A stretch of DNA of 64,000 nt from Desulfobacter sp. (GTDB lineage: Bacteria > Desulfobacterota > Desulfobacteria > Desulfobacterales > Desulfobacteraceae): the NCBI GenBank assembly GCA_028768525.1, contig CP054837.1, forward strand, positions 3,143,501-3,207,500. Direction: 5' to 3'. The notes beneath the pieces are model-generated. The model worked only from the letters and a program-made list of their open reading frames with translations. It was not told the DNA's origin and ran no database searches. Position numbers and translations under genes: made by a program. Numbering within the stretch: the first letter of the stretch is position 1; each line of letters opens with the position of its first letter. Below are positions 41,379-50,900 of this stretch, piece after piece.

Positions 41379-43514
41379 ATGAATATTCCCAATAAACGCG
41401 AAATAGAAAATGTTCTGTCTCACAGGTATTTTAAGCTATTGATGCTTTTAGGGGTGTTGCTTTGGCTTATTTTAAAATCACCAATTACGTTTACTGCTTC
41501 TGTTAACGATTCGGCTGTAACTGAATCACGCTTTTTAGAAGTTTATTATTTTTACCTTGAATTTTTTATATGGATACTGATTTCCATTCCTCTTTTATAT
41601 TATGCTTTTTCAAAAGCGAATTTTAAAAGTTTTCTTGCCGACCACAAGTTTCCACTTTTAATATTTGTAAATTTTTTCTATGCGCTGTTCAGAACATTTA
41701 AAAGCCTGGATGTGACAGACACAGGATTTCATTTCACAAAGGCTTGGGGGATGTTCCACGGCAGCCTGACGCAAAATGTTGATTTTCTGGTTGGGACAAG
41801 TTTTGTCAACGGACTCTGGTTATGTATCGCAGGTGAGCCAAACGTTTTATGGGCCAGGTTCGGATATGTGATAGTTGTTACAAGTATTTCCATTGTTTCG
41901 TTTAAGATTTTTTCCGTTTATTTTACAAGGCTCTCTGAGTGGTTTATTTTCTTCGTACTGTCCCTGTTCTTTATACATTTTAATTATTATCTGTCCATCA
42001 ACTACGATAATCTCCCTGTCTTATCAGCCCTTACGGGTATCTGGTTCTTACTTAAAAAAGAAAAAAGATGGGTGTCTTATATTATTTCCGGTGTTTTTTT
42101 ATCTTTAACCATATGGCTGAAATTTAATTTTATTTTCATCATTGTTTTACCTGGGATATACGGGTGGATTCTTTTCGAACAAGAAAAAAAATGGCTGCTT
42201 CAAACCTTGTACTTATATGCAGGGTATATTGTTGTTCTGTTTGCAGGAGTTTTATTATTGGTTGCGGTCGGACACCTTGGAACTTATATAAACTATATTG
42301 ATAAAAATCTGGTAAATAAAGAATCTTATATCTCCGAGTATGATCAAAATATTAAAGATATTATAGTTAATGAAAAATCATTTGAACAACCCATCGGCAG
42401 CGACCAGGATAAATTCTTTTTTTTAACAGAAGGCCAAAAAATCACTTCAGAGCGCCAAAATCCATATTATTCGAATGATGCAGACCCACACTCTCTGAAA
42501 AATCTGTTTAACAGTTATTTTATAGGGTTCTGGCAGATTCTTAAAATGGGAGCCCTATTCTCTGTTTTGCTTGTTATTATCCTTCTTCTTCTTGGGAAGG
42601 AAATAAGTGTCAAACGATATCCTGTATTACTGATAATTTCTTTTATCCTCTATTATGCAACATATCTAAGGCTTGAGGGGGCTGATTTCATTTTTTTAAG
42701 TGCGTTGATTTTTCCGGCCTATATTTATCTTGTTTATTGCCTGAGATATAATGGTAACCTTACTGGGCCTACAGTGTTGATTCTTCTGTTAGCTCTATTT
42801 TCGTTTCCTGGGTCGAATATATCCTTTAATGTCATATACAGGTCTGGGACCGGCCTTCTTTTTTTAGCATTTCCGCTATCTTTTATGATTCATAGAAAAC
42901 TGAAGGTGAACAATCATATATTTAACCTTAATAATTATGTCATCATATTTGTCTGCGCCATTATGTTTGGGATTTTAAAACCATGGGGATATAATAATTC
43001 TCACAGGGATATCGCCGACAGGTCCTTGATGGTTGAAATGTTTAAATCACCTCAGCTTTTTGGTATCCACACTTTTCCCCAAAGAGTTAAAGTGGTTGAT
43101 GAGGTTCTGGAGTATTTTAAGAACGAAAAATATGAACGTAATAATACTCCCGCTTTATTCTTAAGCTGGATTCCAATAATGTATTATTTGACAGAAACAA
43201 ATTGTATGGCAAACAATCCGTGGCACGGTTGTGTGGTTTTTCATAAATTTAGGAAAGAGTACGATCTAAATAGCGAAAAGTTTCCGCCAATATATATCAC
43301 TTTTTCAAAAGTAATAACCCGAAATCCGTTCTGGCCACTAGAGGATGAGGTGTACCGAAAAAAAGACACTGCCTGGATTCCAGACTTAAAAAAATTTGAT
43401 TATATTCGATACTGGATGAAAGATAAAAATTACGAAAAGACATTCGAAAATGGGATGTTTGAAGTTTATAAAAAGATAGATAAGCTAAGATCGAATAAAG
43501 AAAAAATAGATTAA
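41379..43514 (+). CDS. Polytopic membrane protein, GT-C-like (putative glycosyl transfer)
   Basis: About 711 residues with 11-13 hydrophobic segments over the first 570 residues and a soluble C-terminal tail of about 150. The first loop has LDVTDTGFHFTKAWGMFHG, an acidic Asp-Asp region in the place where GT-C glycosyltransferases and oligosaccharyl transferases carry the catalytic Asp. I do not recognise a named family. The long hydrophobic profile resembles EpsG/PMT-like proteins. The ATG at 41379 is used; the open frame extends to a TTG inside the terminator of the pilin gene. It is followed 21 bases later by a GT2 enzyme that makes polyprenyl-phosphate sugars, which suits a GT-C partner. 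Confidence 0.75.
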   Translation: MNIPNKREIENVLSHRYFKLLMLLGVLLWLILKSPITFTASVNDSAVTESRFLEVYYFYLEFFIWILISIPLLYYAFSKANFKSFLADHKFPLLIFVNFFYALFRTFKSLDVTDTGFHFTKAWGMFHGSLTQNVDFLVGTSFVNGLWLCIAGEPNVLWARFGYVIVVTSISIVSFKIFSVYFTRLSEWFIFFVLSLFFIHFNYYLSINYDNLPVLSALTGIWFLLKKEKRWVSYIISGVFLSLTIWLKFNFIFIIVLPGIYGWILFEQEKKWLLQTLYLYAGYIVVLFAGVLLLVAVGHLGTYINYIDKNLVNKESYISEYDQNIKDIIVNEKSFEQPIGSDQDKFFFLTEGQKITSERQNPYYSNDADPHSLKNLFNSYFIGFWQILKMGALFSVLLVIILLLLGKEISVKRYPVLLIISFILYYATYLRLEGADFIFLSALIFPAYIYLVYCLRYNGNLTGPTVLILLLALFSFPGSNISFNVIYRSGTGLLFLAFPLSFMIHRKLKVNNHIFNLNNYVIIFVCAIMFGILKPWGYNNSHRDIADRSLMVEMFKSPQLFGIHTFPQRVKVVDEVLEYFKNEKYERNNTPALFLSWIPIMYYLTETNCMANNPWHGCVVFHKFRKEYDLNSEKFPPIYITFSKVITRNPFWPLEDEVYRKKDTAWIPDLKKFDYIRYWMKDKNYEKTFENGMFEVYKKIDKLRSNKEKID

Positions 43515-43535
43515 GAAAAATATAGAAAATCTACC

Positions 43536-44471
43536 ATGGTTTTTAAAAATGAAGTTTCAGTTGTTGTGCCTGTGTATGGATGCAGGGAATGTTTAGGAGA
43601 GTTGGTAAAAAGACTTGAAAAGGCATTAATTCAGATTGCAGATAATTATGAAATAATACTGGTTAATGATGATAGCCCTGATGGAGCCTGGACCGCGATT
43701 AAAGACCTAACGCAGAAGGATTCCCGAATAAAAGGTATCAATTTTTCTCGCAATTTTGGCCAGCATTATGCGATCACAGCCGGGTTGGATTTTGCGGAAG
43801 GACAGTGGGTCGTTGTTATGGACTGCGATCTTCAGGACCAGCCAGAAGAGATCCCAAAATTGTACCACAAGGTAAAGGAGGGATATGAGGTTGTTTTCGG
43901 ACGAAGAGCAGAGAGAAAAGACGGTTTTTTCAAAAAACTTGGATCTAAACTTTATTATAAAACTTTGGATTATTTCACCGAACAGCAAAGTGACAATACA
44001 ATAGCCAATTTTGGCATATACCATGCTAAGGTGATTGAAAGCTTCAGGCTTTTGAGGGAGCAGAACCGTTTGTTCCCCATATCGGTTAAGTGGTTGGGAT
44101 TTAAAACTGCATATTTAGATATTGACCATGCTGAGCGATTTGCAGGAAAAACATCATATAGTTTTTTTAAGTTACGGAATCTGGCAATAGACAATATAAT
44201 CGCCCAGTCCAACAAACCCCTTAAAATTTCCATCAAGCTGGGTTTTTCCCTATCATTTTTATCAATTCTTTATGCTTTATATTTGGTTGTCAGATATTTT
44301 ATTTATACGGTACCGGTTGCAGGGTGGACCAGTACAATTGTGTCTATTTATTTTTTATCAGGGTTGATTTTGGCAAATATGGGCATTTTAGGACTGTACC
44401 TTGGAAAAGTTTTTAATGAAACAAAAAAGAGGCCCCTATATGTCATTTCTGAAAAAGTAGGATTTGAATAA
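43536..44471 (+). CDS. Family 2 glycosyltransferase, GtrB/ArnC-like (polyprenyl-phosphate glycosyl donor synthase)
   Basis: A 311-residue enzyme. The GT-A domain starts VSVVVPVYGCRECL and carries VNDDSPDGAW and MDCDLQDQPEEIP (the DxD-type metal site), then the acceptor helix region with HAERFAGKTSY. Two C-terminal membrane segments (about 230-250 and 263-285) are typical of GtrB and ArnC enzymes, which transfer a sugar to undecaprenyl phosphate on the cytoplasmic face. The GT-C-like gene lies 21 bases upstream. Together they could attach a sugar to the pilin or to another surface molecule. Confidence 0.92.
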   Translation: MVFKNEVSVVVPVYGCRECLGELVKRLEKALIQIADNYEIILVNDDSPDGAWTAIKDLTQKDSRIKGINFSRNFGQHYAITAGLDFAEGQWVVVMDCDLQDQPEEIPKLYHKVKEGYEVVFGRRAERKDGFFKKLGSKLYYKTLDYFTEQQSDNTIANFGIYHAKVIESFRLLREQNRLFPISVKWLGFKTAYLDIDHAERFAGKTSYSFFKLRNLAIDNIIAQSNKPLKISIKLGFSLSFLSILYALYLVVRYFIYTVPVAGWTSTIVSIYFLSGLILANMGILGLYLGKVFNETKKRPLYVISEKVGFE

Positions 44472-44539
44472 TGCTGTCCCACTTTAACAAGGGATGAAAA
44501 ATAAAAAATTTAATTTATTTTGAACAGTAGCTATCTGAT

Positions 44540-45334
44540 ATGTTTATTCAAAAAAATGAGTCGAGCCGTATACAAATCGCTGACAAAGTACAATTCGGTG
44601 AAAAAGTTGTGTTTGGTCCAAATTGCAAGGACGTTTCTATTGGTTTTGGCACATTTATAGGTAGAGACATATATATAGATTGTGAATATCTATCGATTGG
44701 TGAATATACGACCATACACCATGGAAGTATTATTCATGGAAAGAAATGCAATATTGGTCATAATTGCTGGTTTGGTCACTATACTATTATTGATTCAGTA
44801 GGAGGGTGGACTAGGATTGGAAACAACGTGGGGGTAGGTGCCCATAGCCAACTTTGGAGTCATATTAAATTTGGTGATACTTTAGCTGGTTGTTGCTGGA
44901 ATAGTTCGGGTAGCTTAACGTTGGAGGATGATGTATGGCTGGTAGGCCATTGTATTATTGGGTCTATTTATGCAGAGAAGAAAGCTATGCTTATGACCGG
45001 TAGTGTGGCTGTTCATGATATGAAAACAAACCGTATTTATGCAGGATCACCAGCTAAAGATATGTCGGAGAAATTTGGTACACAATTTATAGAAATAGCC
45101 TACGCCGACAAATTGGTGAAATTTAATGAATATAAACATGAATTTTTTGCAAATGGCGGTAGTGTTGAAAAATTTGAAGTAGTAGATTTCTTTTCAAAAG
45201 AAAAAGTTAAAAAGGGCATTACACAGTTTAATCTCAATGAGCGAACTTATATGCCTACCTACAAAGAAAATGAAATGCGTTTTATAAAAAGTTTACTTTA
45301 TGAAAAGGCTAAATTTATTCCAATAAGTGTTTAA
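44540..45334 (+). CDS. Acyltransferase with left-handed beta-helix (hexapeptide repeat)
   Basis: A 264-residue protein with hexapeptide repeats (for example ISIGFGTFIGRDIYIDCEYL and TIHHGSIIHGKKCNIGHNCW) that form a trimeric left-handed beta-helix, followed by a helical C-terminal extension (from about residue 180). Members transfer acetyl or other acyl groups, often to sugars. Its DNA is clearly richer in A+T than the flanking aminotransferase gene, as is the small membrane gene after it. The location suggests modification of an amino sugar. The ATG lacks a strong ribosome-binding site. Confidence 0.85.
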   Translation: MFIQKNESSRIQIADKVQFGEKVVFGPNCKDVSIGFGTFIGRDIYIDCEYLSIGEYTTIHHGSIIHGKKCNIGHNCWFGHYTIIDSVGGWTRIGNNVGVGAHSQLWSHIKFGDTLAGCCWNSSGSLTLEDDVWLVGHCIIGSIYAEKKAMLMTGSVAVHDMKTNRIYAGSPAKDMSEKFGTQFIEIAYADKLVKFNEYKHEFFANGGSVEKFEVVDFFSKEKVKKGITQFNLNERTYMPTYKENEMRFIKSLLYEKAKFIPISV

Positions 45335-45370
45335 ATTATCCAATGTCAATATTATATAAACACTAACATA

Positions 45371-45736
45371 ATGAATTATTTATATATTTTTGGAACAATA
45401 CTATTTACTGTTTATGGACAATTAATTTTAAAATGGCGGATCGCAAGATATGGGAGTTTGCCTCAAGATTTTATTGAAAAAATAATATTTCTGTTAAAAT
45501 TATTAATAGATCCTTTTATTTTATCCGGTTTTTTATCCGCATTTGTTGCATCCCTCTTCTGGATGGCGTCAATGACCAAGTTTGATTTAAGTTACGCCTA
45601 CCCTTTTATGAGCGCCTCTTTTGTCCTGGTATTTGTTCTCTCATTAGTATTGTTCAAAGAACCATTTTCAGTGTATAAACTGGTTGGTTTAGGATTCATT
45701 GTATCCGGTATTATTATTTCAAGTAGAGCTCTGTAA
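45371..45736 (+). CDS. Small multidrug-resistance/EamA-type membrane protein (half-size transporter)
   Basis: A 121-residue protein with four membrane segments, including SMTKFDLSYAYPFMSASFVL and YKLVGLGFIVSGIIISS. It resembles the SMR/ArnE-F type of small transporter, two of which form a dimer that flips substrates such as polyprenyl-phosphate sugars. In this gene cluster a flippase for the GtrB-made lipid-linked sugar is a good candidate; that is inference. The stop is 2 bases before the aminotransferase start. The gene is A+T-rich like the upstream acyltransferase. Confidence 0.82.
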   Translation: MNYLYIFGTILFTVYGQLILKWRIARYGSLPQDFIEKIIFLLKLLIDPFILSGFLSAFVASLFWMASMTKFDLSYAYPFMSASFVLVFVLSLVLFKEPFSVYKLVGLGFIVSGIIISSRAL

Positions 45737-45738
45737 AA

Positions 45739-46926
45739 ATGACAGAATACATTCCATACAATAAACCCTTCATCGTTGGTCAGGAACTCTACAACATCGC
45801 CCAGGCCGTAATCAAGCATTCTCATCTGGCCGGAGACGGTCACTACACCAAACGCTGCCAGTCTTGGTTGGAAAGGCGGCTGGATTGCCCGGCCGCGCTC
45901 TTGACCCATTCCTGTACGGCCGCGCTGGAGATGGCGGCGATTCTTGTGGATATTCAGCCGGGTGATGAGATCATCATGCCCTCTTTTACCTTTGTGTCCA
46001 CGGCCAATGCCTTTGTGCTGAGGGGCGGGGTGCCCGTGTTTGTGGATATCCGGCCCGATACCCTGAACATGGACGAAACAAAAATAGAACAGGCGATAAC
46101 GGAGAAAACCCGTGCCATTGTGCCGGTCCATTATGCAGGGGTTCCCTGTGCCATGGATAAGATAATGGAGATTGCCAGGAAACATGATCTTATTGTGATA
46201 GAAGATGCCGCCCAGGCCCTGCTGTCCATCCACAAAGATCGGTTTCTGGGCACCATTGGGGATCTGGGCACCCTGAGCTTTCATGAAACCAAGAATATCA
46301 TCAGCGGTGAGGGCGGGGCGCTTTTGATTAACAATCCGCGCTATCTTGAACGGGCGGAAGTCATCAGGGAAAAAGGGACCAACAGAAAGCAGTTTTTCAG
46401 GGGGGAAGTGGATAAGTATACCTGGACAGATATCGGGTCCTCTTTTCTGCCTTCGGATATGATGGCGGCGTTTTTATATGCCCAACTGGACCAGGCGGAA
46501 ACCATTATCCGGAAACGGCGGGACATCTGCCATATGTACCGCCGCCTGCTCAGCCCCCTGGAAAAAGACAGGATAGTCAGGCTGGCCCATGAGCATCCCG
46601 GTTCCGGCAGCCACAACGGCCATATTTTTTATATTATCACCGCAGATGTTAAGGAGCGGACGGCCCTTATCCGCCATTTAAAGGAAAATCATATCCATGC
46701 GGTATTTCATTATGTGCCCCTGCATTCATCCCCGGCCGGAAGAAAATACGGCAAAACCACAGGGTCCATGGAGCGGACCGACGAATTGAGCGCCCGTGTG
46801 CTGCGCCTGCCCCTGTATTTTGAAATGGAAGAAGAGGATGTCAGGCGGGTGGCGGAATCGGTTCTTGGGTTTTACGGTTTAAATGGCAATTGTGTTGACA
46901 AAACCATTGCCGCGGTAGTGAACTAA
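45739..46926 (+). CDS. rffA: dTDP-4-amino-4,6-dideoxygalactose transaminase (WecE/RffA-type)
   Basis: A 395-residue PLP-dependent aminotransferase (DegT/AHBA family). The PLP lysine is in SFHETKNIISGEGG, after the phosphate-binding region HSCTAALEMAAILV and the DAAQALLS aspartate motif. YNKPFIVGQELYNI is the WecE N-terminus. It converts a 4-keto-6-deoxy nucleotide sugar to the 4-amino sugar (Fuc4N or related), with Glu as amino donor. Together with the acyltransferase, GtrB-like and flippase-like genes it can build and attach an acylated 4-amino-6-deoxyhexose. Its codon use is G+C-rich, unlike the preceding two genes. Confidence 0.92.
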   Translation: MTEYIPYNKPFIVGQELYNIAQAVIKHSHLAGDGHYTKRCQSWLERRLDCPAALLTHSCTAALEMAAILVDIQPGDEIIMPSFTFVSTANAFVLRGGVPVFVDIRPDTLNMDETKIEQAITEKTRAIVPVHYAGVPCAMDKIMEIARKHDLIVIEDAAQALLSIHKDRFLGTIGDLGTLSFHETKNIISGEGGALLINNPRYLERAEVIREKGTNRKQFFRGEVDKYTWTDIGSSFLPSDMMAAFLYAQLDQAETIIRKRRDICHMYRRLLSPLEKDRIVRLAHEHPGSGSHNGHIFYIITADVKERTALIRHLKENHIHAVFHYVPLHSSPAGRKYGKTTGSMERTDELSARVLRLPLYFEMEEEDVRRVAESVLGFYGLNGNCVDKTIAAVVN

Positions 46927-46983
46927 ACGGGTGATAAATATTAATGCTGTACTCAGTATAAGCGTTTGAACGGGTTTCTTTTA

Positions 46984-47011
46984 TTGACAAAATGGCTATA
47001 TTTGGATTAAT
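46984..47011 (+). promoter_or_regulatory. Sigma-70-type promoter candidate of the minor pilin operon
   Basis: A perfect TTGACA (46984-46989) and ATTAAT at 47006-47011 with a 16-base spacer (4 of 6 matches). It lies 46 bases before the first minor-pilin gene. Confidence 0.45.
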
Positions 47012-47056
47012 TTCAAACGCGTAAAAATAATCTTTAATTTTCAGAATGCAGGTTCT

Positions 47057-47539
47057 ATGGGTTCCTTTCTAAAAAATCAAAATGGATTCACTATCGTTGA
47101 AATTGTCGCTGTTCTTATTATCCTCGGGATTATTACGGCGGTTGCCGTTTCCAGGGTGTCTTTCAACAGTCCGGACCTGGCCGCCCAGGCCGAAGCAATA
47201 AAAGCCCATGTCCGGTATGCCCAGACCCGGGCCATGGCCACGGACCTGGATACGGCGAATACGCCGACCTGGGGAATCCAAACCAATGCGGCGGGAACAG
47301 CCTACTGGCTTTATGACAGGAATAACAATAGGGTTCTTCTGCCCGGTGCAGAGGCGACAACCATTACCCTGGCCAGCCTCGGGCTGACATCCATGACGCC
47401 TTTTAACATATCTTTCAATGACTGGGGGGAGCCATTCCGTAATAATGCGATTCTGGCGGCAGACCTTCCCATATCAATAAATGACGGAAGTGATAGTGAA
47501 CAATTTACCATCACAGCAAGAACAGGATTCATACCATGA
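47057..47539 (+). CDS. MshC-like minor prepilin
   Basis: A 160-residue prepilin with leader MGSFLKNQNG and cleavage site G|FTIVEIVAVLIILGIITAV, Glu at +5. The body, with AQAEAIKAHVRYAQTRAMAT, is the GspH/FimT-type minor pilin pattern that continues into a beta domain. It is the first gene of a minor-pilin set, in the mshC-mshD-mshO-mshP order of the MSHA operon. The stop overlaps the start of the next gene (ATGA). The promoter candidate is just upstream. Confidence 0.88.
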   Translation: MGSFLKNQNGFTIVEIVAVLIILGIITAVAVSRVSFNSPDLAAQAEAIKAHVRYAQTRAMATDLDTANTPTWGIQTNAAGTAYWLYDRNNNRVLLPGAEATTITLASLGLTSMTPFNISFNDWGEPFRNNAILAADLPISINDGSDSEQFTITARTGFIP

Positions 47540-47976
47540 TCATACCCGTTGAATTGAAAAATCAGAAGGGGTTTTCCCTGATAGAAGTCATCATCACCTT
47601 GATTGTGGTTTCGATCCTGGGGGCCATGCTGGTGTCCTACACCGGTACCGCCCTGGAGAAAAGTGCCCAGCCCGTTGCTGACGCCATTGACAGCCAGTCC
47701 GTAAGCTCCTGCATGGACAGTATTGTCCAGTACTACCGGAATGAGCTTTTTGAAGCAGAGGGGCCCACCTATGATGTCAATGAACTGGATTCAAGGATTG
47801 CGTCCGGTGGATTCGCTGCAACCTGCAGCGCCAATCTGAACATCACCAGATCATGGGTCCGGTATGATCCAGGCTCCGGCGACCTGGCATCCGGCACCAG
47901 CACAGATATGCTCCGGGTGGATGTAAACGGAACATCGGGCGTCTCTTACACCATGATTTTTTCTTCCAAAGAATGA
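47536..47976 (+). CDS. MshD-like minor prepilin
   Basis: A 146-residue prepilin with leader MIIPVELKNQKG and cleavage site G|FSLIEVIITLIVVSILGAM, Glu at +5. Two Cys (SCMDSI and ATCSAN) may form a disulfide. It overlaps the upstream gene by 4 bases and ends just upstream of the fused pilin gene. Minor pilins of this type prime pilus assembly and may form the tip complex. Confidence 0.85.
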   Translation: MIIPVELKNQKGFSLIEVIITLIVVSILGAMLVSYTGTALEKSAQPVADAIDSQSVSSCMDSIVQYYRNELFEAEGPTYDVNELDSRIASGGFAATCSANLNITRSWVRYDPGSGDLASGTSTDMLRVDVNGTSGVSYTMIFSSKE

Positions 47977-47984
47977 GGTATACC

Positions 47985-50900
47985 ATGTCTAAAAACAAGA
48001 ATTCAGGGTTTACCCTTATAGAAGTTATCGTCTCGTTGATTCTTGTGGGTATTCTGGCGTCGGTTGCAGGGATGGGGATTGTGAATGCCACCCAGGCCTT
48101 TTTATTTTCCAGGGAAGCGAGTGTCGTGGGCCAGAAAAGCGCATTTACCATGGCAAGGATACGCAAGAGCCTGACGAATATGGAAAACGGCTCCTATACA
48201 AAGATCAACAGCAATTCATTCAGTGTGGAGCGGGCCGGAAATATCCAGGAAACCTTCCGGTTTGATCCCAATACCGGCAATTTGTTTCTGGTGGTTCCAA
48301 ACGAAAACCCACACCTGCTTTCGGACCAGGTAACCTCCTTTACTCCGGCTGAAGATGCAGACTCACTTAAAAATTTTTCCATGTCCCTTCAGGGCTGTAA
48401 TGTCCCGGCGGTTACCTTTGCCTCTTCTGTTTTTCCCAGAAATAATGCCAAAGGCCAGGGGGTGGACATCGGTGAACTCAAAAATAAAATTCCCCAGAAT
48501 GCACCTGCGAATCTCTGTTTTATCGAATCCGTTTTTACGGGCAGGGAACATTCAAACACCGTCAGGCTGTTCCGGGAACTGCGGGACCGCTATCTCATAA
48601 AGCACTCTTGGACCAGGCCCCTGGTTGATTTTTATTACGGTGCCGGGCCGAAAATTTCGAACCAACTGGACCGGAGCCCCATCTTAAGCGGTTTGGTAAA
48701 AATCCTGCTCATGCCAGTGGTAACCCTGGTTTTTCTTTTTCTTTATTTCCCCGAAGGACTTGTGATTATTCCCTTTCTCTTCTGGCTTTTGGCAAAGCTT
48801 GGAGGGCAGCTGAAATTTGCCGGGAAATACCGGATTTTAAAAACCGCCAGAGGCAGCGTCCTCATCGGATTGGTCATTACCATATTGATCATGGGGATTC
48901 TCGGCGCGGGTATGGTTTCTTTGTTCAGTACCAATACCACCAATTCAGCCTTTGCCGGATTGACCAGCCGGGCATACTATCTGGCCGAAGCCGGTATTCA
49001 TTATGCCCTGGGCCAGTATCTGAGCCGCGGTTCGGACCGGGATTTTTTTGACCGGCTGAAGCTCAATAATAACAATACCCTTTCCCTGCCCGGAGGAGGC
49101 GGACAATTTTCATTTCAGATTGAAACCTATTGGTGGGATATTTCAAGTGCGGGCAGCACCATTCAGGTGACCATACCGGGAGGGACGGGAACCGGGGCGT
49201 CCATGCCCGACGCCATTGCTAACGGCGATACCTTGAGCCTCATGATGATGGACCATCAATCGGGAAGCTATGAGGTCAATGATTATATTGTATCTGGAAA
49301 AAATACGGAAACAATGACGCTGACCCCTACAGGGACGAATTCCATCAGCAGCCTGAATACCGATGAACCGGTCCTGCCCGGCGCCCGGACCGCAAACGCC
49401 TCCGTGACGGTTCAGGCCACGGAACTGGGAACGGACTCCAGCACGACCATGGCCATTATCGGAAATACCGCCGGTTTACCGCCGAGAAACGGGGTGATCA
49501 CCTTTAAGGATACAAGCAATTTTATCCGGGTGCTTCAATATGATGCCCTGGTGGGCAATACCCTCAGCGGCCTCCACTATATCTCGGGAATGGAATACCC
49601 TTCCGGCGGAGCGGTTATTCCGCCCAATACCGCCATAACCTTTGTTAAATATGCTGTGCTGGACAGCACCGGGACCGTTGATCCCGGAGGATTGAATATT
49701 TCCCAGACCATTTCTTACAGCCAGCCCCTGGCCGAGTTTCCTTCCAGAATTACAGGGTCCGCAGGTGCCGACGAAGTCACCAGCCTGCTCGGAACACATA
49801 GCGGGGTAACCATCGACGGGGTCGATGCCATTAAAGTGGACGGGACCGAAGCGACCATCTCTTATAACGTTGTTGTAGGAGCAGATGTCTATCAGCAGGA
49901 ATCCCTTGCCGTTGTGGACTGGTCTTCCACAGGGAAAAATATGCCGGATTTTCTGGAAGATCTGTGGGAAAGATCGGATAAAAAGTTGAGCTATGATCTT
50001 CAGGCCAAAATCCGATTCACCAAGGCGGAAGATGATCTTTATTCGGATGGCCATAGTTCGGATTTCTACCTGAATCACCCCGGCTGCTATATGCCGGGTA
50101 TCTCCCTGCGGACCAAAGGGCCTTCAATGAATTCTTACAAAGACTGGACTTATTACGGGCTTTCCATCATGAGGGGAATTCAGGGGGTGTCCGAGCCAAT
50201 CAATGCCGGATGCGGTACCGCCGGTTACAGGGTGGAAGAAGATGATATTTCAGATACCCTGTTTTACAATCACGGTTCAAATAGCAACTCAGCCCAGGTT
50301 AATACCTGTCCGGGTTCAGGCTCGGGTTTTAACGACTGGAATGACGAGCCTCCCCTGGACGGCATACCCTACCTGATTTTATGGCAGAAGAATCATTCCG
50401 ATTCCATAGGGTGTGACTCTCTTGCGTCACTTTATGTATGGGAATGGCTGTCCTATGTCCCCTTGTTGGATTACAAGGAAGTGGAAGTAAAGCATTATTA
50501 TAAGCTTGACCCCGGTAAATATTATTACAAAGAAGGCAGCGATATCAAGGAATTGACGATCAGCGCCAATGATATTGAAACCCATGAAACCCTCCAGGAA
50601 GGCACCATTTCAGGGGACCGGAGAAACGGGAGAGCGCTTGCCAGAGAATACAGCGGAGGATGTGATCCGGATCTGGTGGATCCCACGGAATATGTTACCT
50701 CCTACAGGGCGTATAAACTGAGGGATAAGTATGATATTTTTCAAACAGAATCCCATGAAGGAGTTACCATCCTGGGTGATTATCCTCCCGGATACGCGGT
50801 GCAGACTCCCGGGGAACCGGTAAGGGATCCATCCACCATAAATGCTGGACGACCCAAAGGGTTGCCTGTAAGCGAGTGGACCATAGGCGACAACCAGACG

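Noticed and set aside
45598..46284. Minus-strand ORF (228 codons) opposite the transaminase
   Set aside because: Entirely covers conserved coding sequence on the other strand; no motifs.
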